Origin: an uncultured Gammaproteobacteria bacterium
Lineage (GTDB): Bacteria; Pseudomonadota; Gammaproteobacteria; HK1
DNA length: 64,000 nt
Direction of reading: 5' to 3'
Assembly: GCA_958295465.1 (NCBI GenBank)
Contig: OY282353.1
Location: 1,302,001 to 1,366,000, forward strand
In this document: piece by piece, positions 43,419-51,373 of the stretch
How positions within the stretch are numbered: the stretch's first letter is position 1
How the letters are laid out: each line of letters opens with the position of its first letter
Made by a program: the position numbers and the translations under genes
Notes under the pieces: model-generated
What the model was told of the DNA's origin: nothing
The model's input: the letters and a program-made list of their open reading frames with translations, nothing else
Databases searched by the model: none

Positions 43419-45818
43419 CTAATCGCGCCCCGCGCCCGTCGCACGCGGCCCGGCCGGGGCCGGAACCGGCGAAGGGCAGATCGCGTCCCGCGCCGGCGCG
43501 CACGCGGTCCAGAGGCGCTCGGGAGTGGCGGGCATGTCCACGTGCCCGACCCCGAGCGGGGCGAGCGCATCCACGATCGCGTTCATCACCGCCGGACAGG
43601 CCGCGGTGCATCCGGATTCGCCCACGCCCTTGACCCCCAGGGGGTTGGTGCGGGCGGGCACGCAGTTGGGCTTGAAGTCGATCATCGGAACGTCATCCGC
43701 GCGGGGAATGGCGTAGTCCATGAAGCTGCCCGACACGAGCTGGCCCGTCTCCGGGTCGTAGACGGTGCGCTCCATGAGCGCCTGTCCCAGACCCTGCGCG
43801 ATGCCGCCGTGGACCTGGCCTTCGAGCAGCATCGGGTTGATGACCACCCCGTGATCGTTGACCGCGGTGTAGCGCACCAGGAGGAGCGCGCCGGTCTCCG
43901 GGTCGATCTCGACCTCGCAGACATGGCATCCGCAGGGGTAGTTGTACTGCTTGGCGCGATAGTGGCTCGTGGCCTGCAAACCGATTTCGTTCGACTCGGG
44001 AAACGACGCGGGCTCGAACGACGCCGCCACGACCTCGCGCAGCGAGACGCCGCGGTCGGTGCCGGCGATGGTGAACGTGCCGCCGGCGAAGGCGACGTCC
44101 TCCGCGCTCGCCTCCATCAGCTCCGCCGCGATGCGCCTGCCGCGTTCGACGATCGCCTCGGCTGCGAGCGTCACCCCCATGCTGGCGACGGTGGCGGTGC
44201 GCGAGCCGCCCGATCCACTGCCGGGGCCGACGACGTCGCTGTCGCCTTGAAGCACCTGCACGGAATCGAACGGTACGCCGAGCCGGTCGGAGGCGACCTG
44301 CGCGAACGTCGTCTCGTGGCCGTGGCCCCCGGTCTGCCCGGTGAGCGTCACCGTGAGCTCTCCCGAAGGCCGGAACACGAGCGTCACGCGATTGTCGAGG
44401 TAGCCGTCCGGCTCCTGGAACAGCGCGAAGCCGAAGCCGCGGAGCTTCCCCCGCGTCCGCGCCTCCGTGCGCCGCGCCTCGAACCCCGTCCGGTCCGCCA
44501 GCGCCAGCGCGTCGTCCATGTTGGCCGCGAACTCGCCGCTGTCGAGCTCGATCCCGGTGCCGGTCGGGTAGGGCATGGCCTCGGGCGGCACCACGTTCAG
44601 GCGGCGAAGCTCGGCCGGATCGCGGCCGGTCTCGCGCGCCGCGGCATCGACGAGGCGTTCGATCACGTGGTTGTACTCCGGCTTGCCCGCCCCTCGATAA
44701 GCGTGCACCGGCACCGTGTTGGTGAACACCACTCGGGACCGCGCGTGCCACGCCGGGATGCGGTAGACACCGGTGATGCAGCGGCTGCCGCCCACGGTGG
44801 GGATGGTCGGCGCGGCCGCCGTCGAGTACGCGCCCATGTTCGATACGGTGCTCGTGCGGATCGCGAGGAACCGTCCCTCCGCGTCGAGCGCGAGCTCCGC
44901 CTCGGTCACGTGGTCGCGCCCCTGGCCGTCGCTCACGAAGCCCTCGGTGCGTTCCGCGATCCACTTCACCGGCCGTCCGAGCCGGCGCGCGGCCCAGGCG
45001 ACGAGCACGTGCTCCGGGTACGGCGGGATCTTGATGCCGAACGCACCGCCGACGTCGTTGGTGATCACCCGGATCCGGGATTCCGCGACGCCGAGCGACC
45101 GGGCCAGCGGCGCAAGCAGGGAGCCGACACCCTGCGACGGTGTCCGGATGGTGTACCGGCCGTCGCTCGGCTCGTACTCGGCGACGACCCCGCGGGTCTC
45201 CATCGGGGCGACGACCACCCGGTGGTTGACGATGTCGAGCCGGGTGACGTGGGCGGCGCGGGCGAACGCGGCCCGGGCCGCATCCGCGTCGCCGCCTTCC
45301 CAGTCGAGGGCGACGTTGCCGGGGGCGGACGGCCAGAGCTGCGGCGCGTCCGCATCGATGGCCGCGCGGCCATCGACGACCACGTCGAACTCCCCGTAGT
45401 CGACGATGACCCGCTCGGCCGCTTCTTGCGCGGCCCGGCGTGTGCCCGCGACGACCATCGCCACCGGGTCGCCGACGTGCATCACCCGGTCGCGCGCAAG
45501 CAGCGAATGGTCCACGTTGATGGTGGTCTCGCCGTTGCGCCCCGTCACCCGGTTCGGCTCGCTCAGCGGCGCGACGCCGTCCGCCTCCGGATCGCGATGG
45601 GTGAATACCGCGATGACCCCCGGCGTCGCCGCCGCGTCCCTGGTGTCGATGGAGACGATCCGCGCGTGCGCATGAGGAGAGCGCACGATCCACGCATGCG
45701 CCTGATGGGCGCGGTCGACGTCGTCGATGAACCGGCCCCGCCCGGTGAGCAGGGCGGCGTCCTCGCGCCGCGGGACGCGCGCGCCGATGACGGTGACGGG
45801 GGGAGGACCGGCCGTCAT
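43419..45818 (-). CDS. Molybdopterin-dependent hydroxylase large subunit (CoxL/xanthine dehydrogenase family)
   Basis: A 799-residue large subunit. The N-terminal a/b hammerhead region has RVPRREDAALLTGRGRFIDD, and the molybdopterin-binding part has NDVGGAFGIKIPPYPEHV, VHAYRGAGKPEYNHVIERLV and GPGSGSGGSRT. The catalytic glutamate is in LGVKGVGESGCTAA. The AYRGAG form, rather than the AYxCSFR motif of true CO dehydrogenase, points to an aldehyde or N-heterocycle hydroxylase. The usual FAD and [2Fe-2S] subunit genes are not adjacent. ATG 45818 fits the family start; an upstream extension is unsupported. Confidence 0.9.
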   Translation of the reverse strand: MTAGPPPVTVIGARVPRREDAALLTGRGRFIDDVDRAHQAHAWIVRSPHAHARIVSIDTRDAAATPGVIAVFTHRDPEADGVAPLSEPNRVTGRNGETTINVDHSLLARDRVMHVGDPVAMVVAGTRRAAQEAAERVIVDYGEFDVVVDGRAAIDADAPQLWPSAPGNVALDWEGGDADAARAAFARAAHVTRLDIVNHRVVVAPMETRGVVAEYEPSDGRYTIRTPSQGVGSLLAPLARSLGVAESRIRVITNDVGGAFGIKIPPYPEHVLVAWAARRLGRPVKWIAERTEGFVSDGQGRDHVTEAELALDAEGRFLAIRTSTVSNMGAYSTAAAPTIPTVGGSRCITGVYRIPAWHARSRVVFTNTVPVHAYRGAGKPEYNHVIERLVDAAARETGRDPAELRRLNVVPPEAMPYPTGTGIELDSGEFAANMDDALALADRTGFEARRTEARTRGKLRGFGFALFQEPDGYLDNRVTLVFRPSGELTVTLTGQTGGHGHETTFAQVASDRLGVPFDSVQVLQGDSDVVGPGSGSGGSRTATVASMGVTLAAEAIVERGRRIAAELMEASAEDVAFAGGTFTIAGTDRGVSLREVVAASFEPASFPESNEIGLQATSHYRAKQYNYPCGCHVCEVEIDPETGALLLVRYTAVNDHGVVINPMLLEGQVHGGIAQGLGQALMERTVYDPETGQLVSGSFMDYAIPRADDVPMIDFKPNCVPARTNPLGVKGVGESGCTAACPAVMNAIVDALAPLGVGHVDMPATPERLWTACAPARDAICPSPVPAPAGPRATGAGRD

Positions 45819-46272
45819 GGCGCGGGCCTCGCCGGGGTGTTCGTCCGGGTGCTCGACGGCATTGGCGGCCGAGCACGACGTCCGGAGTCGGAAGTGTCGA
45901 TCATCGTGCAGTCCTCGCCGGGGAGGGGCGCCACGGGCCATTGATCCGCGAAGCGTGGCGCAAGGCAAGCCTCGGCCTCGCCCGTTACCGTGCCCGTCGA
46001 GCCATCGATCGAGCCACCGCCGATTCGACGAGCGCCCCCCAGGTCTCGTCAGTCACGAAACGCTCCGGCGGGGCGTAGACGAGCCCTGTGTAACAGGCTT
46101 GCGGGACCGTACGCCGACGGGAGTGGGAGCCCCCGCCGCCCAGGCTCCGTCGCGGCAATCCCGTCACGGCCCGCACGGTGCCGGGAACGGAGTGGTTCCG
46201 GCGCGCCGCGACCTTGTACCCGCATGGTGCATGGGTTTCAAGGACGGGGGCCGGCGCCGGGACGGCTCCGAT
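45819..46272. other. Intergenic stretch without a supported gene
   Basis: This 454-bp region lies upstream of the molybdopterin hydroxylase gene and downstream of the SelW-like gene, both on the minus strand. Short open frames occur on both strands but none has recognisable features. It may contain the hydroxylase promoter. Confidence 0.4.
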
Positions 46273-46575
46273 TCACTCCGCCTCCCGCGCGGGCCGGCAG
46301 CAGGCAATCCGGCAGCGTTCGGACTCGGGAACTTCAAGACCGCTACCGGCCACGATCTCGCCGTTGGCCAGGCCCCGCAGCTCGCCCGGTTCGGGAAACC
46401 GCCCGAGCGCCTTCTTGGAAAATACGAGGCGATTGTCCACCGTGACCTCGAACACGCCGCCGCTCGACTTCACGAGCGCCACGTCGGCGCCGAACTCCGC
46501 CGTCAACTCGTCTCTCGCGCCCACGGCGCGAGGCTCGTAGCCTCAAGCTCCGCAGTATTCGATTCGTATCCGCAT
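46273..46575 (-). CDS. SelW-like (Rdx family) selenoprotein with in-frame UGA
   Basis: Read from ATG 46575 with the TGA at 46543-46545 as selenocysteine, the 100-residue product starts MRIRIEYCGAUGYEPRAV and continues ELTAEFGADVALVKSSGGVF, EVTVDNRLVFSKKALGRFPE. The Cys-Gly-Ala-Sec motif, the following GY and the FEVTV...FSKK..G.FPE block are exactly those of selenoprotein W. Similarity continues in the same frame on both sides of the TGA, which is hard to explain for a true stop. A strong hairpin follows the TGA at the spacing seen for bacterial SECIS elements. Reading only the part after the TGA gives a truncated protein without the redox motif. Likely role is thiol redox control. Confidence 0.85.
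46514..46532 (-). promoter_or_regulatory. Bacterial SECIS-like hairpin
   Basis: On the minus strand CTCGCGCC-GTG-GGCGCGAG forms a perfect eight-base-pair stem with a G-containing loop. It begins 10 nt after the UGA of the SelW-like gene, close to the 11-nt spacing of the apical SECIS hairpin in E. coli fdhF. This is where the elongation factor SelB would bind. Confidence 0.7.
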
Positions 46576-46816
46576 TGCGACCGTTTCCGTTGGTTGCCTG
46601 TCTTGCACCATATCCCGAGCCCCGGCTTCAGCGAAAGCCATCGAGGCGGAACCTGGAGCAAGCGCCCCGCCCGCCGTCGTCCCGCTTGCGGGCTCCGGCG
46701 GCGCTGTTGCACCATTCCTCGGCGCAGGCGCTATCCGCACGGGCAGGAAACGGCCTCCATCCAGCTATTCTCGACCTCCCCGACACGGGGCGTATCCACA
46801 CTGACGGGAAACGGCC

Positions 46817-47581
46817 ATGAAGTTGTTCGATCTCACCGGAAAGGTCGCGGTCGTGACCGGGGGCAACGGCGGCATCGGGCTGGGAATGGCCCGCGGGCTC
46901 GCACGCGCCGGGGCGAGCGTCGCCGTGGTCGGGCGCGACGCAGAAAAGTCGGCGCGCGCGGTCTCCGAGCTCGAAGCGCTCGGCGCCGAGGTGATCGCGA
47001 TCGAGGCGGACGTCACCGAATCCGACGCGCACCGGCGCATGGCCGAGGCCGCGGCGGAACGGTTCGGCGGGATCGACGTCCTCGTCAACAACGCCGGCAT
47101 CAACATCCGCAAGCGCCCGGAGGCGCTGGGCGAAGACGAGTGGCGCACCGTGATGGACACGAACGTCACGAGCGCGTTCCTCGCCTCCAGGGCCTGCCAC
47201 CCGTTCATGAAGCGTGCGGGCCGCGGCAAGATCCTCAACAACGGTTCGATGATGTCGATCTTCGGGGCGCCGTGGGCGCCGGCCTATGCCGCATCCAAGG
47301 GCGCCATGGTGCAGCTCACCAAGTCCCTCGCGACCGCGTGGGCCGGAGACGGCATCCAGGTGAACTGCTTCCTGCCCGGATGGATCGACACCCCGCTCAC
47401 GATTCGGGGGCGGCAAGAGGTCGAGGGGCTGCACGAGCGGGTCCTCGCCCGCACGCCGGCCGGACGCTGGGGGGAAAGCGAGGACTTCGAAGGCATTGCG
47501 GTATTCCTGGCGAGCCGTGCATCCGACTTCGTCACCGGTGCGGTGATCCCGGTCGACGGTGGATTCTCGGTGATGGGGTGA
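46817..47581 (+). CDS. Short-chain dehydrogenase/reductase
   Basis: A 254-residue NAD(P)-dependent oxidoreductase of the classical SDR type: cofactor motif VVTGGNGGIGLGMARGLA, VLVNNAGINIRKRPEAL, catalytic Ser in NNGSMMSIFG and Tyr/Lys in AYAASKGAMVQLTKSLA, ending VTGAVIPVDGGFSVMG. The sequence resembles gluconate 5-dehydrogenase and 3-oxoacyl reductase-like proteins. A GGGAAACGG ribosome site precedes ATG 46817. The tartrate dehydrogenase gene follows 112 bp later on the same strand, suggesting a sugar-acid or hydroxy-acid pathway. Confidence 0.93.
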   Translation: MKLFDLTGKVAVVTGGNGGIGLGMARGLARAGASVAVVGRDAEKSARAVSELEALGAEVIAIEADVTESDAHRRMAEAAAERFGGIDVLVNNAGINIRKRPEALGEDEWRTVMDTNVTSAFLASRACHPFMKRAGRGKILNNGSMMSIFGAPWAPAYAASKGAMVQLTKSLATAWAGDGIQVNCFLPGWIDTPLTIRGRQEVEGLHERVLARTPAGRWGESEDFEGIAVFLASRASDFVTGAVIPVDGGFSVMG

Positions 47582-47693
47582 GCCTGGTTTCGAGGGTCCC
47601 TCGGCGGCCTTGGGCGACCGCCGCCCGCACCGGCTCCGGTCGGATCCGGGACACCTCGATGGACTTCTCGACGGATTTCGGCGGAGCGCATCA

Positions 47694-48755
47694 ATGACGA
47701 GCTACCGGATCGCGGTGATCCCCGGCGACGGGATCGGCAAGGAAGTGGTGCCGGAAGGGCTCCGGGTCCTCGAAGCGGCGGGCGCGAAGTACGACGTGGC
47801 CTTCGAGCTCGACGAGCTTCCCTGGAGCTGCGAGGTCTACGCGAAGACCGGCCGGATGATGCCCGAGGACGGCCTCGACGTCGTCCGGGGGCACGACGCG
47901 ATCTTCCTCGGCGCGGTCGGATTCCCCGGCGTCCCGGACCACGTCTCCCTCTGGGGCCTGCTGATCCCGATCCGCCGCGAGTTCCGGCAATACGTCAATC
48001 TCCGGCCGGTGCGGCTTCTGCAAGGCGTTCAGTCCCCGTTGCGCGACCGCACCGCCGCGGACATCGACTTCCTGGTGGTGCGCGAGAACAACGAGGGCGA
48101 GTACTCCGACATCGGCGGGCGGATCTACGCCGGCACCGAGCACGAGACGGTGACGCAGGAGAGCGTGTTCACCCGGCGCGGGACCGACCGCATCATCCGT
48201 CATGCGTTCGAGCTGGCGATGAAGCGCGAGGCCCGGCACGTGACCTCGGCCACGAAGTCGAACGGCATCAAGCACACCATGCCCTACTGGGACGAGCGCT
48301 TCGCGGCGGTCGCGGCCGAGTTCCCCGGGGTCCGCACCGACCAGTACCACATCGACATCCTCACCGCGCACTTCGTGCTGCATCCGGACTGGTTCGACGT
48401 GGTGGTCGGCAGCAACCTCTTCGGCGACATCCTCTCCGACCTGGGGCCGGCGGTGGCGGGCACCATCGGGATCGCGCCCTCGGCGAACATCAATCCGGAG
48501 CGGGAGTTCCCGTCGATGTTCGAGCCGGTGCACGGCTCCGCCCCGGACATCGCGGGGCGCGGCATCGCGAACCCCATCGGCCAGATCTGGTCCGGCGCGA
48601 TGATGCTGGAGCACCTCGGCCACGCGGATGCGACCCGGGCCATCGAACGCGCGATCGAGACGGTGCTGGCGGACCCGGCCGCGCTCACCCCCGACATGGG
48701 CGGCAGCGCCACGACGCAGGCCCTGGGGGCCGCGATCGCCGCCGCGGTGGAATGA
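47694..48755 (+). CDS. Tartrate/D-malate dehydrogenase (isopropylmalate dehydrogenase family)
   Basis: A 353-residue NAD-dependent beta-decarboxylating dehydrogenase. IAVIPGDGIGKEVVPEGLRV opens the fold; LRPVRLLQGVQSPL and VRENNEGEYSDIGGRIYAG bind substrate, the latter form being typical of tartrate dehydrogenase/decarboxylase and DmlA; the catalytic Lys is in TSATKSNGIKHTMPYWDE; metal aspartates are in GSNLFGDILSDLGP; and EPVHGSAPDIAGRGIANPIG completes the NAD site. ATG 47694 fits the family start. Expected reactions are oxidation of tartrate or D-malate. Confidence 0.93.
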   Translation: MTSYRIAVIPGDGIGKEVVPEGLRVLEAAGAKYDVAFELDELPWSCEVYAKTGRMMPEDGLDVVRGHDAIFLGAVGFPGVPDHVSLWGLLIPIRREFRQYVNLRPVRLLQGVQSPLRDRTAADIDFLVVRENNEGEYSDIGGRIYAGTEHETVTQESVFTRRGTDRIIRHAFELAMKREARHVTSATKSNGIKHTMPYWDERFAAVAAEFPGVRTDQYHIDILTAHFVLHPDWFDVVVGSNLFGDILSDLGPAVAGTIGIAPSANINPEREFPSMFEPVHGSAPDIAGRGIANPIGQIWSGAMMLEHLGHADATRAIERAIETVLADPAALTPDMGGSATTQALGAAIAAAVE

Positions 48756-48879
48756 CCGCTCCCGCCGGCGCGCAGCAGCTCGCCGCATACGGGCTGGTGG
48801 TGTGGGCACCCGCCCTTGCGCCGATGGCCACGGTCTCCGCGTTGCGCGAGACGAGCGGCCCCGAAGCCGAGGTTCCGGG

Positions 48880-50220
48880 CTACCTCGTGTCCATGAAGGT
48901 TTCCAGCGAGTCGTCCAGGGCCTCCCACCACTTCGTGTGGTGCACGGGGGCCTGCACGCCGGTGACCGGCGACACGTGCGAATGGTCGCGGTAGGTCGCG
49001 ATGTCCTCGTCCTTGTGGTGCTCCCAGTGCTTGAAGTTGTCGGACTGGACGTCCCAGTCGATGGCGTAGTCGGTCGCGGCGGAGAGGTCCTTGCAGTAGG
49101 CGGTCTGGAAGTCGATGTCGTCGATCGGATTCCGAAGGGCTTCTTCACGTGCCTGCCACTGCGCTGCGTCCTTCTCCATCTCCCCTCGCGCCGGAAGCTC
49201 GATCCTTCCCATGATGACGTCGCGGACGTACCACGCCTGGGCGTCGAACATGCTGAAGGTGTAGTACTGGTCCTGCATGCCGAGGTAGGCGAGCTTCGGG
49301 TTGTCCATCCAGACCACGCCCTTGTAGAGGCCGGGCGGCCACAGCCGGTTGCGGGTCCGCAGCCGTAGCTGGTCCTCCATGAACGGGAAGTGGTGCCGGT
49401 AGCCGGTGCAGAGGATGACCGCGTCGATTTCGCGGGTGCTGCCGTCCCGGAAATGGGCAGTGGCGCCTTCGAACTTCGTGACCAGCGGCAACTCCTCGAT
49501 CCCCTCCGGCCACTTGAACCCCATCGCGCCGGTTCGGTACGAGCAGGTGACCGACGCGGCGCCGTACTTCAGGTTCTGCAGCGCGATGTCCTCCGCGGAG
49601 TAGCTGCTGCCGACGATGAGCAGCCGCTTGCCCTTGAACTCCAGCGCGTCCCGGAAGTCGTGGGCGTGCAGCACCCGGCCGGGGAAGCGGTCGATCCCCT
49701 CGAAGCCCGGTACGTTCGGCACCGAGAAGTGGCCGGTCGCCACCACCACGTGGTCGAACTCCTCTTCGTGGTTCGTCTGCTCGTTCAGGTCCGCCGAACG
49801 CACCGTGAACCGGCCGGTCGCCCCGGAGTACCGGACGTCCCGTACCGCGGTGCCGAACCGCACGTATTTGCGCACGTCCGACTTCTCCGCCCGGCCGAGG
49901 ATGTAGTCGTTGAGGACCGCGTAGGGAGGGAAGGACGGGATGGGTTTGTCGAAATGTTCTTCGAACGAGTAGTCCCCGAACTCCAGGGATTCCTTCGGCC
50001 CGTTCGTCCACAGGTACCGGTACATGCTGCAATGCACGGGCTCGCCGTGCTCGTCGAGGCCCGTCCGCCAAGTGTAGTGCCACAGGCCGCCCCAGTCGGA
50101 CTGCCGCTCGAAGCACACCAGCTCCGGAATGTCCGCGCCTTCGCCCTGCGCCTGCCGGAAGGCGCGTAGCTGCGAAAGGCCACAGGGCCCTGCCCCGATG
50201 ATGGCTACACGTTCGTTCAT
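48880..50220 (-). CDS. tmm: Trimethylamine monooxygenase (bacterial flavin-containing monooxygenase)
   Basis: A 446-residue FAD/NADPH enzyme expected to oxidise trimethylamine to its N-oxide. FAD motif IIGAGPCGLSQLRAFRQAQ, FERQSDWGGLWHYTWRTGLD, SMYRYLWTNGPKESLEF, FMO signature FPGRVLHAHDFRD and NADPH motif LLIVGSSYSAEDIA are present; MQDQYYTFSMFDAQAWYVRD and the C-terminal HHTKWWEALDDSLETF follow. The overall run closely resembles characterised Tmm proteins of marine Roseobacter and Methylocella as I know them. It is the only clear trimethylamine enzyme in the window and fits the quaternary-amine theme of the two MttB-like genes. Confidence 0.92.
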   Translation of the reverse strand: MNERVAIIGAGPCGLSQLRAFRQAQGEGADIPELVCFERQSDWGGLWHYTWRTGLDEHGEPVHCSMYRYLWTNGPKESLEFGDYSFEEHFDKPIPSFPPYAVLNDYILGRAEKSDVRKYVRFGTAVRDVRYSGATGRFTVRSADLNEQTNHEEEFDHVVVATGHFSVPNVPGFEGIDRFPGRVLHAHDFRDALEFKGKRLLIVGSSYSAEDIALQNLKYGAASVTCSYRTGAMGFKWPEGIEELPLVTKFEGATAHFRDGSTREIDAVILCTGYRHHFPFMEDQLRLRTRNRLWPPGLYKGVVWMDNPKLAYLGMQDQYYTFSMFDAQAWYVRDVIMGRIELPARGEMEKDAAQWQAREEALRNPIDDIDFQTAYCKDLSAATDYAIDWDVQSDNFKHWEHHKDEDIATYRDHSHVSPVTGVQAPVHHTKWWEALDDSLETFMDTR

Positions 50221-50442
50221 CGCTTGCTCCCTGTCTCAATGTACGGATGGTGGGTCGATACCGCGTATTCTACATCCAACGCAGAGGCGCCCGCTTCCCA
50301 CCGAAGATTCCGCGACGCCCCGGAGCTCGGGCGGCGCACCCGGCCGCACGACTGGGGTCTCAGCGGAGGGCGGTGTTCTCCTCCAGGCCCCGGGGCATCG
50401 CATACTTGCCCGCCCGGCGTCCGCGCGCTAGGTTTCGCCCCC

Positions 50443-51303
50443 GTGAACCCGCCCGCGTCCCCACTGCCCTTGCACCCCAAGCCACTGGTGTGCCTCTCGG
50501 CCAGCGTCATCGAGGTCGAGAACCGGCGCTATCCCGTACACGCCACCGCCACGAAGAACATCGACGCGGTCGAACGGTTCGCCGGCTGTGTTCCCCTCAT
50601 GCTGCCGGCGCTGGGCGACCGGCTCGACGTCGAATCGTTCGTGGAGCGCATCGACGGACTGGTGCTCACCGGCGGACGCGCCAACGTCGAACCCCATCAC
50701 TACGACGGCCCGCCCTTCCCCGACGACGAGCCGATCGATCCCGAACGTGACGCGACCGTGCTGGCGATGGTGCGGGCCTGCGTCGCGGCCGAGGTGCCGG
50801 TGTTCGGGATTTGCCGCGGCATCCAGGAGATGAACGTCGCCCTCGGCGGCTCGCTGCACTACCGCCTGCACCTGCTCGAAGGCAAGGACGACCACCGGAT
50901 GCCGCGGCGCGACGACGTGACCATCGAAGAGGTCTTCAGGCTGCGCCACCCGGTGCGTCTCACCCGGGGCGGCCTGTTCGAACGGCTCGTGGACGCCTCC
51001 GAGGTCATGGTGAACTCCCTGCACGGCCAGGGGATCGACACGCTGGCCGGGGCGTTGGAGGTCGAGGCGATCACCCCTGACGGGGTCATCGAAGGCGTGC
51101 GGCTCAAGAACGACCGAACGTTCACCGTCGGGGTCCAGTGGCACGCGGAGTGGAAACCCGAGGAACATCCGCTCTCGCGCCGGCTCTTCGAGGAGTTCGG
51201 CCGCACGGCGCGCGCCCGCCTCCGGTCACGCCGCGACCCGAGGGCACTCGAGCGACCATCCCGCGGCAGCGGCAGCACCCTCGGCGCCTCGCGGGCAGGC
51301 TGA
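50443..51303 (+). CDS. Class I glutamine-amidotransferase-like hydrolase (peptidase C26, PuuD-like)
   Basis: A 286-residue member of the gamma-glutamyl-GABA hydrolase family. The Cys nucleophile is in VPVFGICRGIQEMNVALGG, and the His and Glu of the triad are in VGVQWHAEWKPEEHP; VLTGGRANVEPHHYDG is the family substrate loop. PuuD splits gamma-glutamyl-GABA in putrescine breakdown, which would fit a polyamine role together with the ureohydrolases, but no puuA/B/C genes are here. GTG 50443 is an approximate start; the open frame extends upstream without similarity. A basic tail of about 30 residues follows the conserved domain. Confidence 0.88.
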   Translation: MNPPASPLPLHPKPLVCLSASVIEVENRRYPVHATATKNIDAVERFAGCVPLMLPALGDRLDVESFVERIDGLVLTGGRANVEPHHYDGPPFPDDEPIDPERDATVLAMVRACVAAEVPVFGICRGIQEMNVALGGSLHYRLHLLEGKDDHRMPRRDDVTIEEVFRLRHPVRLTRGGLFERLVDASEVMVNSLHGQGIDTLAGALEVEAITPDGVIEGVRLKNDRTFTVGVQWHAEWKPEEHPLSRRLFEEFGRTARARLRSRRDPRALERPSRGSGSTLGASRAG

Positions 51304-51373
51304 GCGGCGGCGCGATGCGCTTTGACCTTGAAAGGCGCCCGTGATGCGGGTGTCCTGCCCACATCGAGGCCAG

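Noticed and set aside
43419-45818. True aerobic carbon monoxide dehydrogenase
   Set aside because: The active-site loop reads AYRGAG instead of the AYxCSFR motif of form I CO dehydrogenase, and the CoxM and CoxS genes are missing.
45985-46176. A 63-codon minus-strand frame upstream of the hydroxylase gene
   Set aside because: No recognisable family, no ribosome site, and it lies in a region with several equally open frames.
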